Assembly: GCF_014193895.1 (NCBI RefSeq)
Contig: NZ_BLZR01000001.1
Location: forward strand, 2,480,001 to 2,544,000
Reading direction: 5' to 3'
DNA from: Clostridium fungisolvens
Lineage (GTDB): Bacteria > Bacillota > Clostridia > Clostridiales > Clostridiaceae
DNA length: 64,000 nucleotides
Numbering within the stretch: the stretch's first letter is position 1; the number at the start of each line of letters is the position of its first letter. The translations under genes and the position numbers were made by a program. Of this stretch, positions 8,100 through 15,712 are shown in pieces. The notes below the pieces were generated by a model that saw nothing but the letters and a program-made list of their open reading frames with translations, ran no database searches and was not told where the DNA came from.

Positions 8100-9896
8100 A
8101 TGATAACAGGAAATATAGATGGAATAAAAAAATTGATACTGGAAAGACTTGAGGCACTCTATGATTTAAATATAGATAATAGCAGTATTTTCTCTTATGA
8201 ATTGGTTTCAGAAATGAATGATATTAGTAGAATTATAAAAAAAGAATTGTGTGTGGTTATAAATAGAAGAGGAAAAATAACTGATATTTCAATCGGAAGC
8301 TTAAATAATGCAGAGATCCCTTATATAGACGGAGCAACGAAAAGACTAAGCGGTTATAGAGTAATCCATACTCACCCTTCTGGAGATAGTACGCTATCCT
8401 CAATGGATACTTCTGCATTAATGGAGCTTAAATTAGATGCTATGGTTGCTATTGGCGTTAAGGAAAATATAGAAGAGGTAAAAGTAAACATCGCCTTATG
8501 TGATATTTATGATAATAGCCTGGCTTTTAAAGAAATGAGAAATTTAACTTTATCCTCTGCTCTACATTTAAATCTCAGAGAAAAAATATCTTATGTTGAA
8601 AAAATTATTACTGAAATAAAACAGCAAGATGATGATATTGAAAGAGCCATTTTATTTGGAAATGACAGCGAAGAAAGTCTTGAAGAACTTTGTGGTCTTG
8701 CTGAAGCCTGCGATGTAGTTCCAGTATTTAAGGTTTTCCAAAAGAAAAATAAAATTAATACTGCTTATTATGCAGGACAAGGAAAAATTGAAGAACTAAG
8801 TTATTTAAAACAGATAAAAAATGCCAATGTAGTAATATTTGATGACGAATTATCAGGGTCTCAGCTTAGAAACCTTGAGGAAACTTTAAAATGTAAAGTT
8901 ATAGATAGAACTACCCTTATACTTGATATCTTTGCTAGACGTGCAAAAAGTAAAGAAGGAATGCTTCAAGTTGAGCTAGCAATGCTTAATCATAAAATAC
9001 CAAGACTTAGAAATGCAAATGCTAATCTTTCTAGAATTAGAGGTGGTGTTGGTTCAAAAGGTCCTGGCGAGAAAAAACTTGAAACAGATAGAAGACATAT
9101 TGAACGTAGAATCGAAGAAATAAGAAATGAACTTACTAGAGCTGCAGAGCAAAGATCTATTCAAAAAGTGAAAAGAAATAAAAGTAGTATAAGCCAGGTT
9201 GCTATAGTTGGATACACAAACGCTGGTAAGTCGACCCTTAGAAATAAGTTATGTGAAATTTCAGCTACCAATAAAATTGATAAAGATGGAGTTTTGGAAG
9301 CAGATATGCTTTTTGCTACCTTAGATACTACTGTAAGAGCTGTTACCCTAAGTGATAATAGAAGAATAGCTTTATCAGATACCGTTGGTTTTATAAGTAA
9401 ACTCCCTCATGATCTAGTTGAAGCCTTCAAATCAACCTTAGAAGAAGTAATTGACGCCGATTTACTATTACATGTAATAGATGCTTCAAATGAAGAAGTC
9501 TTAACCCAAATTAAATCTGTGAACTTAGTTCTAGAGGAGCTAAATGCACTTGATAAAAACACTATTGTTGTTCTAAATAAAGTAGATAAGGCTTCAGAAG
9601 AAAACTTAAAGCAAGTACGAGATTTTTTAAAAAACCAGAAAGCAATAGAAGTCAGTGCTGTAAAAGAAATAAACCTATCATTGCTACTTGATTATATAGG
9701 TAAAGAAATCCCAGTAAAACTGATGGAAAAACAGTTTTTAATTCCATATACTGAACAAAAATTTGTATCAATACTTCACGATAATTCTAAGATTCTTCAT
9801 GAAGACCATCTAGAAGAAGGCACTAAAATAAAAGCTTTAGTTCATGAAGAAATTTATAAAAAGTGCCTAGCTTTCGAAGTTTTAGCAATATCTTAA
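8100..9896 (+). CDS. hflX: GTPase HflX with N-terminal JAMM-like domain
   Basis: A 598-residue ribosome-associated GTPase of the HflX family; relatives split stalled or hibernating 70S ribosomes under heat or antibiotic stress. The HflX N-terminal and middle domains (about residues 140-340) precede a G domain with GYTNAGKST near residue 370, DTVGF and NKVD. The first about 130 residues are an extension containing HTHPSGDSTLSSMD. This fits the JAMM metalloprotease pattern H-x-H-x7-S-x2-D exactly (His90, His92, Ser100, Asp103), with Glu49 a candidate fourth residue. An in-frame ATG exists at 8058, but TTGGAGGA supports ATG 8100. Expression is probably set by the attenuating leader upstream, and a terminator follows. 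Confidence 0.93.
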   Translation: MITGNIDGIKKLILERLEALYDLNIDNSSIFSYELVSEMNDISRIIKKELCVVINRRGKITDISIGSLNNAEIPYIDGATKRLSGYRVIHTHPSGDSTLSSMDTSALMELKLDAMVAIGVKENIEEVKVNIALCDIYDNSLAFKEMRNLTLSSALHLNLREKISYVEKIITEIKQQDDDIERAILFGNDSEESLEELCGLAEACDVVPVFKVFQKKNKINTAYYAGQGKIEELSYLKQIKNANVVIFDDELSGSQLRNLEETLKCKVIDRTTLILDIFARRAKSKEGMLQVELAMLNHKIPRLRNANANLSRIRGGVGSKGPGEKKLETDRRHIERRIEEIRNELTRAAEQRSIQKVKRNKSSISQVAIVGYTNAGKSTLRNKLCEISATNKIDKDGVLEADMLFATLDTTVRAVTLSDNRRIALSDTVGFISKLPHDLVEAFKSTLEEVIDADLLLHVIDASNEEVLTQIKSVNLVLEELNALDKNTIVVLNKVDKASEENLKQVRDFLKNQKAIEVSAVKEINLSLLLDYIGKEIPVKLMEKQFLIPYTEQKFVSILHDNSKILHEDHLEEGTKIKALVHEEIYKKCLAFEVLAIS

Positions 9897-9941
9897 CCAT
9901 AATAAAGCTATGTTTAAAAGTAGTATTTAAATATTTTAAAT

Positions 9942-9970
9942 GGGGAACCACATGTTGGTTACCCTTTAAT
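9942..9970 (+). terminator. Terminator of hflX
   Basis: GGGGAACCA pairs with TTGGTTACCC around CATG, followed by TTTAATTTTATT. Confidence 0.75.
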
Positions 9971-10054
9971 TTTATTGAAAACTTATAGCATTTATAATTC
10001 TTTAATTTTAATCAAAAACACATTTAGAATTTTATTAAGCTCTATAATTATCAT

Positions 10055-10267
10055 TTATCTACTACTTAATATTGCTATAAATGCAACTATTATCATCATC
10101 ATAATTGCAGGTATCATAAGAAATAGAAACAATCTCCTTCCCTCTTTACTTGCAAAATTTATAGTTACTCCTTTACCATTTTTTCTATCAACAGTACTAG
10201 ATGGATCTTTAGGATTAAAATAGAAGAAAAAGAACTTCCTATTTTCGTCCTTATTATCATTATTCAT
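10055..10267 (-). CDS. Small DUF5808-like membrane protein
   Basis: A 70-residue protein starting at 10267 with GAGAGGTGAT upstream. The N-terminal half contains FYFNPKDPSS and GKGVTINFA. This is the Asn-Pro-x-Asp-Pro then Gly-x-Gly-x-Thr-x-Asn-Phe layout I associate with DUF5808 proteins. The C-terminal half is one hydrophobic segment (about residues 46-68), so it is probably membrane anchored. A 249-bp frame on the opposite strand has no ribosome binding site. Function unknown. Confidence 0.6.
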   Translation of the reverse strand: MNNDNKDENRKFFFFYFNPKDPSSTVDRKNGKGVTINFASKEGRRLFLFLMIPAIMMMIIVAFIAILSSR

Positions 10268-10294
10268 TTATATCACCTCTCTACTTTAATTTAT

Positions 10295-10391
10295 GGATGC
10301 ACCACTTCGTAATAAAACTTATTATTTTTAAATTCTCTCACCATAACCCGTGAGAGTTTTAAAAATAGATTTCTGATCTAAGTGGTACATC
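10295..10391 (+). repeat. Palindromic repeat family B, copy B1
   Basis: About 97 bp with outer arms GATGCACCACTT/AAGTGGTACATC and an inner stem TATTTTTAAA..TCTC/GAGAG..TTTAAAAATA. The right half AGTTTTAAAAATAGATTT recurs nearly unchanged at 47401-47493 and 62640-62745. It lies between two minus-strand genes. Confidence 0.7.
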
Positions 10392-10424
10392 TTTAACATT
10401 ATTTCTTATATAAAGATTTAATTA

Positions 10425-10976
10425 TCAAACTTTATCATTCAGTAGGACCATATGAATATGATCTTCCCATCTACCATTGATCTTAAGATATTTATATGCT
10501 AGACCTTCATTATAAAACCCTAATTTTTCAACGACTCTTAAAGATCTCTTATTCTTAGGCATTATATTGGCCTCAATTCTATGAAGCTTAAATTCACTGA
10601 ACATTATATGAACACCTTTACTTAGAGCTTCTGTCATGTATCCTTTGTTTATTTCTGCACCATCAAGTTTATAACCTAAAAAACAAGACCAAAATGCTCC
10701 TCTCACTATGTTACTAAAGGCTAATGTCCCTATAACTTTATTTTCATCTTCTTTCTTATAAATCCAAAGCCTTAACATATTTTCCTTTAATATATTTTCA
10801 AGATCATTCATTAATTGTATCTCATGGGTTTCTTTTTTATAATACTCTTCATCTTTAGTTGGTTCCCATTCTTCAAGAAAACCTCTATTTCTCATATAAT
10901 AATTTAATACTTGTCCAGCATCTGCTTCGTCTAAAACCTTTAAAATTAATCTATCAGTTTCATAAGTTTTTTGCAT
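10425..10976 (-). CDS. GNAT family N-acetyltransferase (RimJ-like)
   Basis: A 183-residue protein with the GNAT fold: TDRLILKVLDEAD at the N terminus, a GYMTEAL acetyl-CoA-binding loop about residue 130, then a HRIEANIMPKNKRS segment and EKLGFYNEG, all typical of the RimJ/RimL subgroup. Relatives acetylate ribosomal protein N termini or small molecules. An upstream GTG (10985) is in frame, but GAGGTGGAT fits ATG 10976 better. It is a single gene upstream of repeat B1. The substrate is unknown. Confidence 0.85.
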   Translation of the reverse strand: MQKTYETDRLILKVLDEADAGQVLNYYMRNRGFLEEWEPTKDEEYYKKETHEIQLMNDLENILKENMLRLWIYKKEDENKVIGTLAFSNIVRGAFWSCFLGYKLDGAEINKGYMTEALSKGVHIMFSEFKLHRIEANIMPKNKRSLRVVEKLGFYNEGLAYKYLKINGRWEDHIHMVLLNDKV

Positions 10977-11307
10977 ATTATCCACCTCAGCCTATTACCT
11001 TATTAATTAAATATAATAGTTTTATAATAAATACTATTTTAAACTGCTTTATATTTTTAAACACTCACTTACATTAAGTATTTAATTTGTAATTTACGAA
11101 TATTATTACTTTATAATATTTGCTTAATAGGATACCTTTTTTATTTTTATTGAATCTATATAAATATATAATATTTTGATAATACTAACGATGTACTGCT
11201 AAATTTTTAATTTTAATTTAGAAAATGCATTATACTTATAAAATTATAACAAATATTATTCTAAAAAAGCAACTAACTCTCTAATATGTTAAACTAATAC
11301 AGTTTTT

Positions 11308-11336
11308 TTGACATATTTATAAAAACATTGTAAACT
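11308..11336 (+). promoter_or_regulatory. Probable guaC promoter
   Basis: TTGACA (11308-11313), a 17-bp spacer and TAAACT (11331-11336), about 60 bp before the guaC start. I see no purine riboswitch in the leader. Confidence 0.55.
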
Positions 11337-11397
11337 ACATTTAGACAAACATTTTTGTTTAATTAAATAACAATATTCGTATTTAGAGGTGTAACTA

Positions 11398-12381
11398 ATG
11401 GAAAATGTTTTTGATTATGAAGATATTCAATTAATCCCTGCAAAGTGTATAGTAAACAGTAGATCTGAATGTGATACTACTGTGGAATTAGGCGGTCGTT
11501 CATTTAAGTTACCTGTGGTTCCTGCAAATATGCAAACCATAATAGATGAAAAAATTTCAATATATTTAGCTGAAAATGGTTATTTCTATATAATGCATCG
11601 TTTTGAACCTGAAAAGAGAATCGCTTTCATTAAAGATATGACTTCACGCGGATTATTCTCCTCAATCAGTGTTGGTGTAAAAGAAGATGAATATAGATTC
11701 ATCGAACAATTAGCGTCAGAAAATCTTGTACCTGAGTACATAACTATAGATATCGCACATGGGCATTCAAATGCAGTTATCTCAATGATTCAACATATAA
11801 AGAAGCACTTACCAAATAGTTTTGTTATTGCTGGAAATGTTGGTACTCCAGAAGCAGTAAGAGAACTTGAAAACGCTGGTGCAGATGCTACAAAGGTTGG
11901 TATAGGACCAGGTAAGGTTTGCATAACTAAAATTAAAACTGGATTCGGTACTGGTGGATGGCAATTAGCAGCACTTCGTTGGTGCGCTAAGGCAGCAAGC
12001 AAACCAGTTATAGCTGATGGTGGTATCCGTACTCATGGTGATATCGCTAAATCAATTAGATTTGGCGCAACAATGGTAATGATAGGCTCATTATTTGCAG
12101 GTCATGAAGAATCACCTGGAATAACTATCGAGAAAGATGGTAAACTCTATAAAGAATATTTTGGCTCAGCTTCAGAATACCAAAAAGGTGAGAGAAAAAA
12201 TGTTGAAGGCAAGAAAATGTTCGTTGATTACAAAGGACCTTTAAAAGATACTTTAATAGAAATGGAACAAGATCTTCAATCTTCTATCTCTTATGCAGGT
12301 GGAAACAAGTTAGATGCAATTAGAAACGTTGATTATGTGATAGTCAAAAACTCAATATTTAATGGTGATAAAGTTTACTAG
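11398..12381 (+). CDS. guaC: GMP reductase
   Basis: A 327-residue (beta/alpha)8-barrel enzyme of the IMP dehydrogenase/GMP reductase family without CBS domains, the size of the Gram-positive GuaC type. The loop GIGPGKVCITKIKTGFG carries the catalytic Cys, and VIADGGIRTHGDI with IGSLFAGH bind the nucleotide phosphate. It reduces GMP to IMP with NADPH, feeding guanine nucleotides back to the adenine branch. AGAGGTG precedes the ATG. It is a single gene with its own promoter and terminator. Confidence 0.93.
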   Translation: MENVFDYEDIQLIPAKCIVNSRSECDTTVELGGRSFKLPVVPANMQTIIDEKISIYLAENGYFYIMHRFEPEKRIAFIKDMTSRGLFSSISVGVKEDEYRFIEQLASENLVPEYITIDIAHGHSNAVISMIQHIKKHLPNSFVIAGNVGTPEAVRELENAGADATKVGIGPGKVCITKIKTGFGTGGWQLAALRWCAKAASKPVIADGGIRTHGDIAKSIRFGATMVMIGSLFAGHEESPGITIEKDGKLYKEYFGSASEYQKGERKNVEGKKMFVDYKGPLKDTLIEMEQDLQSSISYAGGNKLDAIRNVDYVIVKNSIFNGDKVY

Positions 12382-12428
12382 AAAAATTAGATTTATTAGA
12401 CTATTTCTTAAACTCAAGTCTTTAAATT

Positions 12429-12475
12429 AGAACTTATGTATTTTGCAATGCAGAATGCATAAGTTCTTTTTGTTC
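12429..12475 (+). terminator. Terminator of guaC
   Basis: AGAACTTATG/CATAAGTTCT hairpin followed by TTTTTGTTCTTT. Confidence 0.85.
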
Positions 12476-12614
12476 TTTCATTCATCTATTAGTCTCCTTA
12501 TATTATTCTTTTCATTTTCAGTATTTATTTCAAAACTTGACACTTAGTGTTATACATTTTCATATTTTATATAAAGATGTCTAATATAGTTACTAATTTT
12601 TTCGAGGTGAGAAT

Positions 12615-13934
12615 GTGGACTTTCAAGGGTTAACAGGTAAAGTAATAACCCCTTTAGATAAAGAATATCAAATTTTGAGACTTGAATATAATCGTGACAT
12701 TAATAAATTTCCACTTGCTATTGTTTATTGCTATAACAATATTGATGTGTCAAATGCAATAAAATGGTGCAGAAAAAATGATATCTCTCTTCGTATTCGT
12801 ACTGGTGGTCACAATTACGAAGGATATTCCACAAGTAATGGTGCTTTAATACTGGATACAACTTATATGAATAATGTTGAAATTGATGAGAAAAATGATA
12901 TTGTAAAAATCCAAGCTGGCGCTAGATTAGGTAAAGTATATTCAGAACTTGCTAAAAAAGGTTATGCCTTCGCAGGAGGGACATGCCCAACTGTTGGTAT
13001 CTCTGGTTTAACTCTTGGCGGAGGAATAGGATTATCCTGCAGAAACTTTGGTCTAACTGCTGACAATCTTGTAGAACTCGAAATTATAAATGCCAATGGA
13101 GCTTCAATCACCGCTAACAATCAGGAAAACCCAAAGCTATTCTGGGCTTGTCGTGGAGCTGGTGGTGGAAACTTTGGTGTTGCAACTTCATATATTTTTA
13201 AAACTCAAAAAGTGAATAAGATAACAGCTATAGAGCTCAGATGGGATAATGAATCAAGAGAAGACTTTCTAGAGTTATGGCAATATTGGCTTAAAACAGC
13301 TGATAAGAGGATCAGCTGTTTTGCTGGCTTTAACAAAGAAGGCATCTATTTAAATGGCTTTTTTTATGGAACCAAAACTGAAGCTAAGTTGATACTAAAG
13401 GATTTTTTATCACTACCAAATTTATTAGAGAATTCTTCAATTGAATATGTTGCTTTTATTGATGCCATAAAGAACATCGGCGCCTTCTATGATCCACCAA
13501 ATAAGTTTAAAGCAACAGGTAGATTTGTATATAAACCTTTATCTAGAAAAGATATTAGGAAGTTAGTTCAATATATAGACAACAGCCCTGGTACAGTTGA
13601 ATGTTTCATAAGATTATACTCACTAGGTGGTGCTATTGATGATATCCCCAATAACCATACAGCATATTACTATAGAAAAGCAGAATATATACTAGGTATT
13701 ACCACAGGTTGGGAAGAAGACGAAGATGCATATGAGTATAAAAATTGGGTTGAAAAAGTCTTTAAATTTGTTAAACCTCTTACTAATGGTTCTTATGTAA
13801 ACTTCCCATATGCTGAATTAGCTGATTACGGTTATGAATACTATGGCAAAAATTATTATCTTCTCAAAGAAGTAAAAAAATTATATGATCCAACTAACTT
13901 CTTTAAATTTCAGCAATCAATAAGCCCCCATTAA
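12615..13934 (+). CDS. Berberine-bridge-type FAD-linked oxidase
   Basis: A 439-residue flavoenzyme of the PCMH/VAO superfamily. IRTGGHNYEGYS places His66 and GGTCPTVGISG places Cys124 at the positions that bind FAD covalently in bicovalent members, and GGGIGLSCRNFGLTADN follows. The C terminus (KKLYDPTNFFKFQQSI) is the BBE domain. Relatives oxidise sugars, alkaloids or other small alcohols. No signal peptide is present, so it is cytoplasmic. The start is GTG at 12615 with GAGGTG upstream. An oxygen-using oxidase is unexpected in an anaerobe; it may use another acceptor. Confidence 0.9.
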   Translation: MDFQGLTGKVITPLDKEYQILRLEYNRDINKFPLAIVYCYNNIDVSNAIKWCRKNDISLRIRTGGHNYEGYSTSNGALILDTTYMNNVEIDEKNDIVKIQAGARLGKVYSELAKKGYAFAGGTCPTVGISGLTLGGGIGLSCRNFGLTADNLVELEIINANGASITANNQENPKLFWACRGAGGGNFGVATSYIFKTQKVNKITAIELRWDNESREDFLELWQYWLKTADKRISCFAGFNKEGIYLNGFFYGTKTEAKLILKDFLSLPNLLENSSIEYVAFIDAIKNIGAFYDPPNKFKATGRFVYKPLSRKDIRKLVQYIDNSPGTVECFIRLYSLGGAIDDIPNNHTAYYYRKAEYILGITTGWEEDEDAYEYKNWVEKVFKFVKPLTNGSYVNFPYAELADYGYEYYGKNYYLLKEVKKLYDPTNFFKFQQSISPH

Positions 13935-14032
13935 GTATTAACTTAAATAGAAACATTTATAAAAACAGTGTTAAAATCAAACAAGTTTTAAACACAAAAT
14001 TCTTACTTTTATTAATTTTTCTATTTATAAAA

Positions 14033-14126
14033 GGTTCCTAGGTCAAAACATAATTTGTACTTGTTCCAAAATCGCCGCTTGTTTTGATTTTTTTGCATGT
14101 ATAAATTAATAGTTGAGCTAGGAACC
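14033..14126 (+). repeat. Palindromic repeat family A, copy A2
   Basis: About 94 bp in the same orientation as A1. It ends GCATGTATAAATTAATAG and TTGAGCTAGGAACC, almost identical to A1 over the last 30 bases, while the inner stem is CAAAATC/GATTTTTTTG. TATA lies next to both ends. It sits between two convergent genes. Confidence 0.75.
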
Positions 14127-14151
14127 CTATATATATTAGTATTTTAGTTTT

Positions 14152-15000
14152 CTATCTACTTATTGCCATAGGATTTCTTCCCTCACACGGTACACCACTT
14201 TGACATAATCCACAACCAGAACCAGCCTTAGCACTAGCACCAATTGTTTCAGCTTTCTTTCTTGATTCTTCTCCGTAAACATACTTCATACATTTCACCT
14301 TGTCATGCCCTTCTCTTGTTATAGCATTTACAGGACATCGCTTTATACATGCTCCACATATCCCCATGCTGCATAGCAAACAATTTTCAGTATGATTTTT
14401 ATATTTTCTCACATCTGGTGCAAGCTTTAAATCAGTAACTAAGGATATCAATTTAATTGCAATTCCCTTATCTGTAATAAAAGCATCATTTATTGAAAAA
14501 GTTCCTAAGCCTGAAACATAAGCCACGTGACGTTCTGACCAGTTCGAAGTAGGTCCATTGTGCGATCCTGTAATTTGAAACCACTGAGAATGATATGGTG
14601 CTATCGATCTATATCCAAAGTCTTTAAAATAGTTCTCCATGTGAGTTGATAAAGCTCTTATAAATACTTCATCACCAAAGGTACGAGTTAATGTCCATTC
14701 TCTTGATGGCCAATCTTGCAATCCCCTGTTGCTTTTCCTTGTCTTTTCGTTTATAGGAAGTACTATACTAATAACTGTACCACCATTAAAACTACCTTCG
14801 CCGAAAGCTAATTCAAAAATTTCTTTAGGTGTGTAATGGTGCTCACCTATGATTTTTTTATAATCTTTAAATAAATCATCTTTTGTATCAGCAAAGCCTA
14901 TAATCGGCTCTTCAAAATAATAACCATCAATTTCTTCAAACCAGTTTTCTTTACTTTCTTTAAAAAATCTCTTAATTTCTTCTCTTATTTTATTTTCCAT
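14152..15000 (-). CDS. Iron-sulfur protein related to epoxyqueuosine reductase
   Basis: A 282-residue protein with a C-terminal ferredoxin-like cysteine set (CLLCSMGICGACIKRCP at about residues 205-222, then CGLCQSGVPC near the end). It follows a larger N-terminal domain with FGDEVFIRALS and HVAYVSGLGTF segments. The layout resembles the QueG-like/4Fe-4S family but lacks the usual HEAT repeats and is not QueG itself. An in-frame start at 15045 exists, yet GGAGGGG supports ATG 15000. It follows the MarR gene by 94 bp, and the palindrome at 15062-15081 lies in its promoter. Confidence 0.7.
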   Translation of the reverse strand: MENKIREEIKRFFKESKENWFEEIDGYYFEEPIIGFADTKDDLFKDYKKIIGEHHYTPKEIFELAFGEGSFNGGTVISIVLPINEKTRKSNRGLQDWPSREWTLTRTFGDEVFIRALSTHMENYFKDFGYRSIAPYHSQWFQITGSHNGPTSNWSERHVAYVSGLGTFSINDAFITDKGIAIKLISLVTDLKLAPDVRKYKNHTENCLLCSMGICGACIKRCPVNAITREGHDKVKCMKYVYGEESRKKAETIGASAKAGSGCGLCQSGVPCEGRNPMAISR

Positions 15001-15061
15001 TGTGACCCCTCCACACTTTTTATATTTTACAAACTTTAATATCAAATAAAAACTTTTCCTC

Positions 15062-15081
15062 TATCGTGCATATACACGATA
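15062..15081. promoter_or_regulatory. Probable MarR operator upstream of the iron-sulfur protein gene
   Basis: Perfect inverted repeat TATCGTG-CATATA-CACGATA. Aligned with the site at 15551-15566, both share GTG.AT.TACAC at the same spacing. This suggests both are bound by the adjacent MarR protein. Confidence 0.6.
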
Positions 15082-15094
15082 ATAATTAAAAAAA

Positions 15095-15532
15095 TTAAGG
15101 CACCAATGCCTCAATTTTTGAAAGTAATGTTGTAAAAATATCAATGTTATCTTTACCTAAATAATCGTCTAAATAGTTTTGCGCCTTGAACCAAAGCACC
15201 TCTGCTGATTTATAAACCTCTTTCCCTTTAGCTGTTAATTTTAATTGTCTATTTCTAGTTCCTTCTATTGCTATATCATCGATGTATCCTCTTTCTTCAA
15301 GAGGTTTAAGATTTCTCACAAGAGTAGTTCTATCCAATCTTATGCTAATTGCCAAATTACTCACACTTACAGGTTCTAAAGCATCAATATGCTTGAGTAA
15401 CGAAAACTGTCCTATTTTCAATCCACTGGGAGCAAGAAACTTATCATAAACTTCAGTTATAGCATGAGATGCTCTTCGTAAATTAAGACAATTACATTGG
15501 GATGGCTTTTTATTATAAATTTTTATATCCAT
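15095..15532 (-). CDS. MarR family transcriptional regulator
   Basis: A 145-residue winged-helix protein with the MarR core (VSNLAISIRLDRTTLVRNL recognition region, then the ERGYIDD and RNRQLKLTAKG wing). The N-terminal CNCLNLRRASHAI pattern with two cysteines occurs in a clade of MarR proteins that may sense oxidants or electrophiles. It is likely autoregulated: a 16-bp palindrome lies just after its -10 box, and a related palindrome precedes the downstream iron-sulfur gene. Confidence 0.85.
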   Translation of the reverse strand: MDIKIYNKKPSQCNCLNLRRASHAITEVYDKFLAPSGLKIGQFSLLKHIDALEPVSVSNLAISIRLDRTTLVRNLKPLEERGYIDDIAIEGTRNRQLKLTAKGKEVYKSAEVLWFKAQNYLDDYLGKDNIDIFTTLLSKIEALVP

Positions 15533-15550
15533 ATTGTCACCTTCTCATTT

Positions 15551-15600
15551 TAGTGTATCTACACTATCTTTATAATATACATTCGTTATGTTTTTGTCAA
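15551..15600 (-). promoter_or_regulatory. marR promoter with overlapping operator
   Basis: On the minus strand TTGACA (15600-15595), a 17-bp spacer and TATTAT (15577-15572) form a near-consensus promoter. The perfect palindrome TAGTGTA-TC-TACACTA (15551-15566) begins a few bases downstream, where a bound repressor would block transcription. Confidence 0.7.
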
Positions 15601-15712
15601 TATTAATATGTACTTTAGTAAAATTAAAGCACCCATCTCTTTAAGATAAGTGCTTAATCATATTATGTATCCAATAATCCTTATATTATTTTTTAATATT
15701 CTAATTCTGATA

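Noticed and set aside
9975..10223. 82-codon plus frame
   Set aside because: It is antisense to the DUF5808-like gene, which has a good ribosome binding site and family resemblance.
11160..11397. Purine riboswitch upstream of guaC
   Set aside because: The conserved loop sequences of the purine aptamer are absent.
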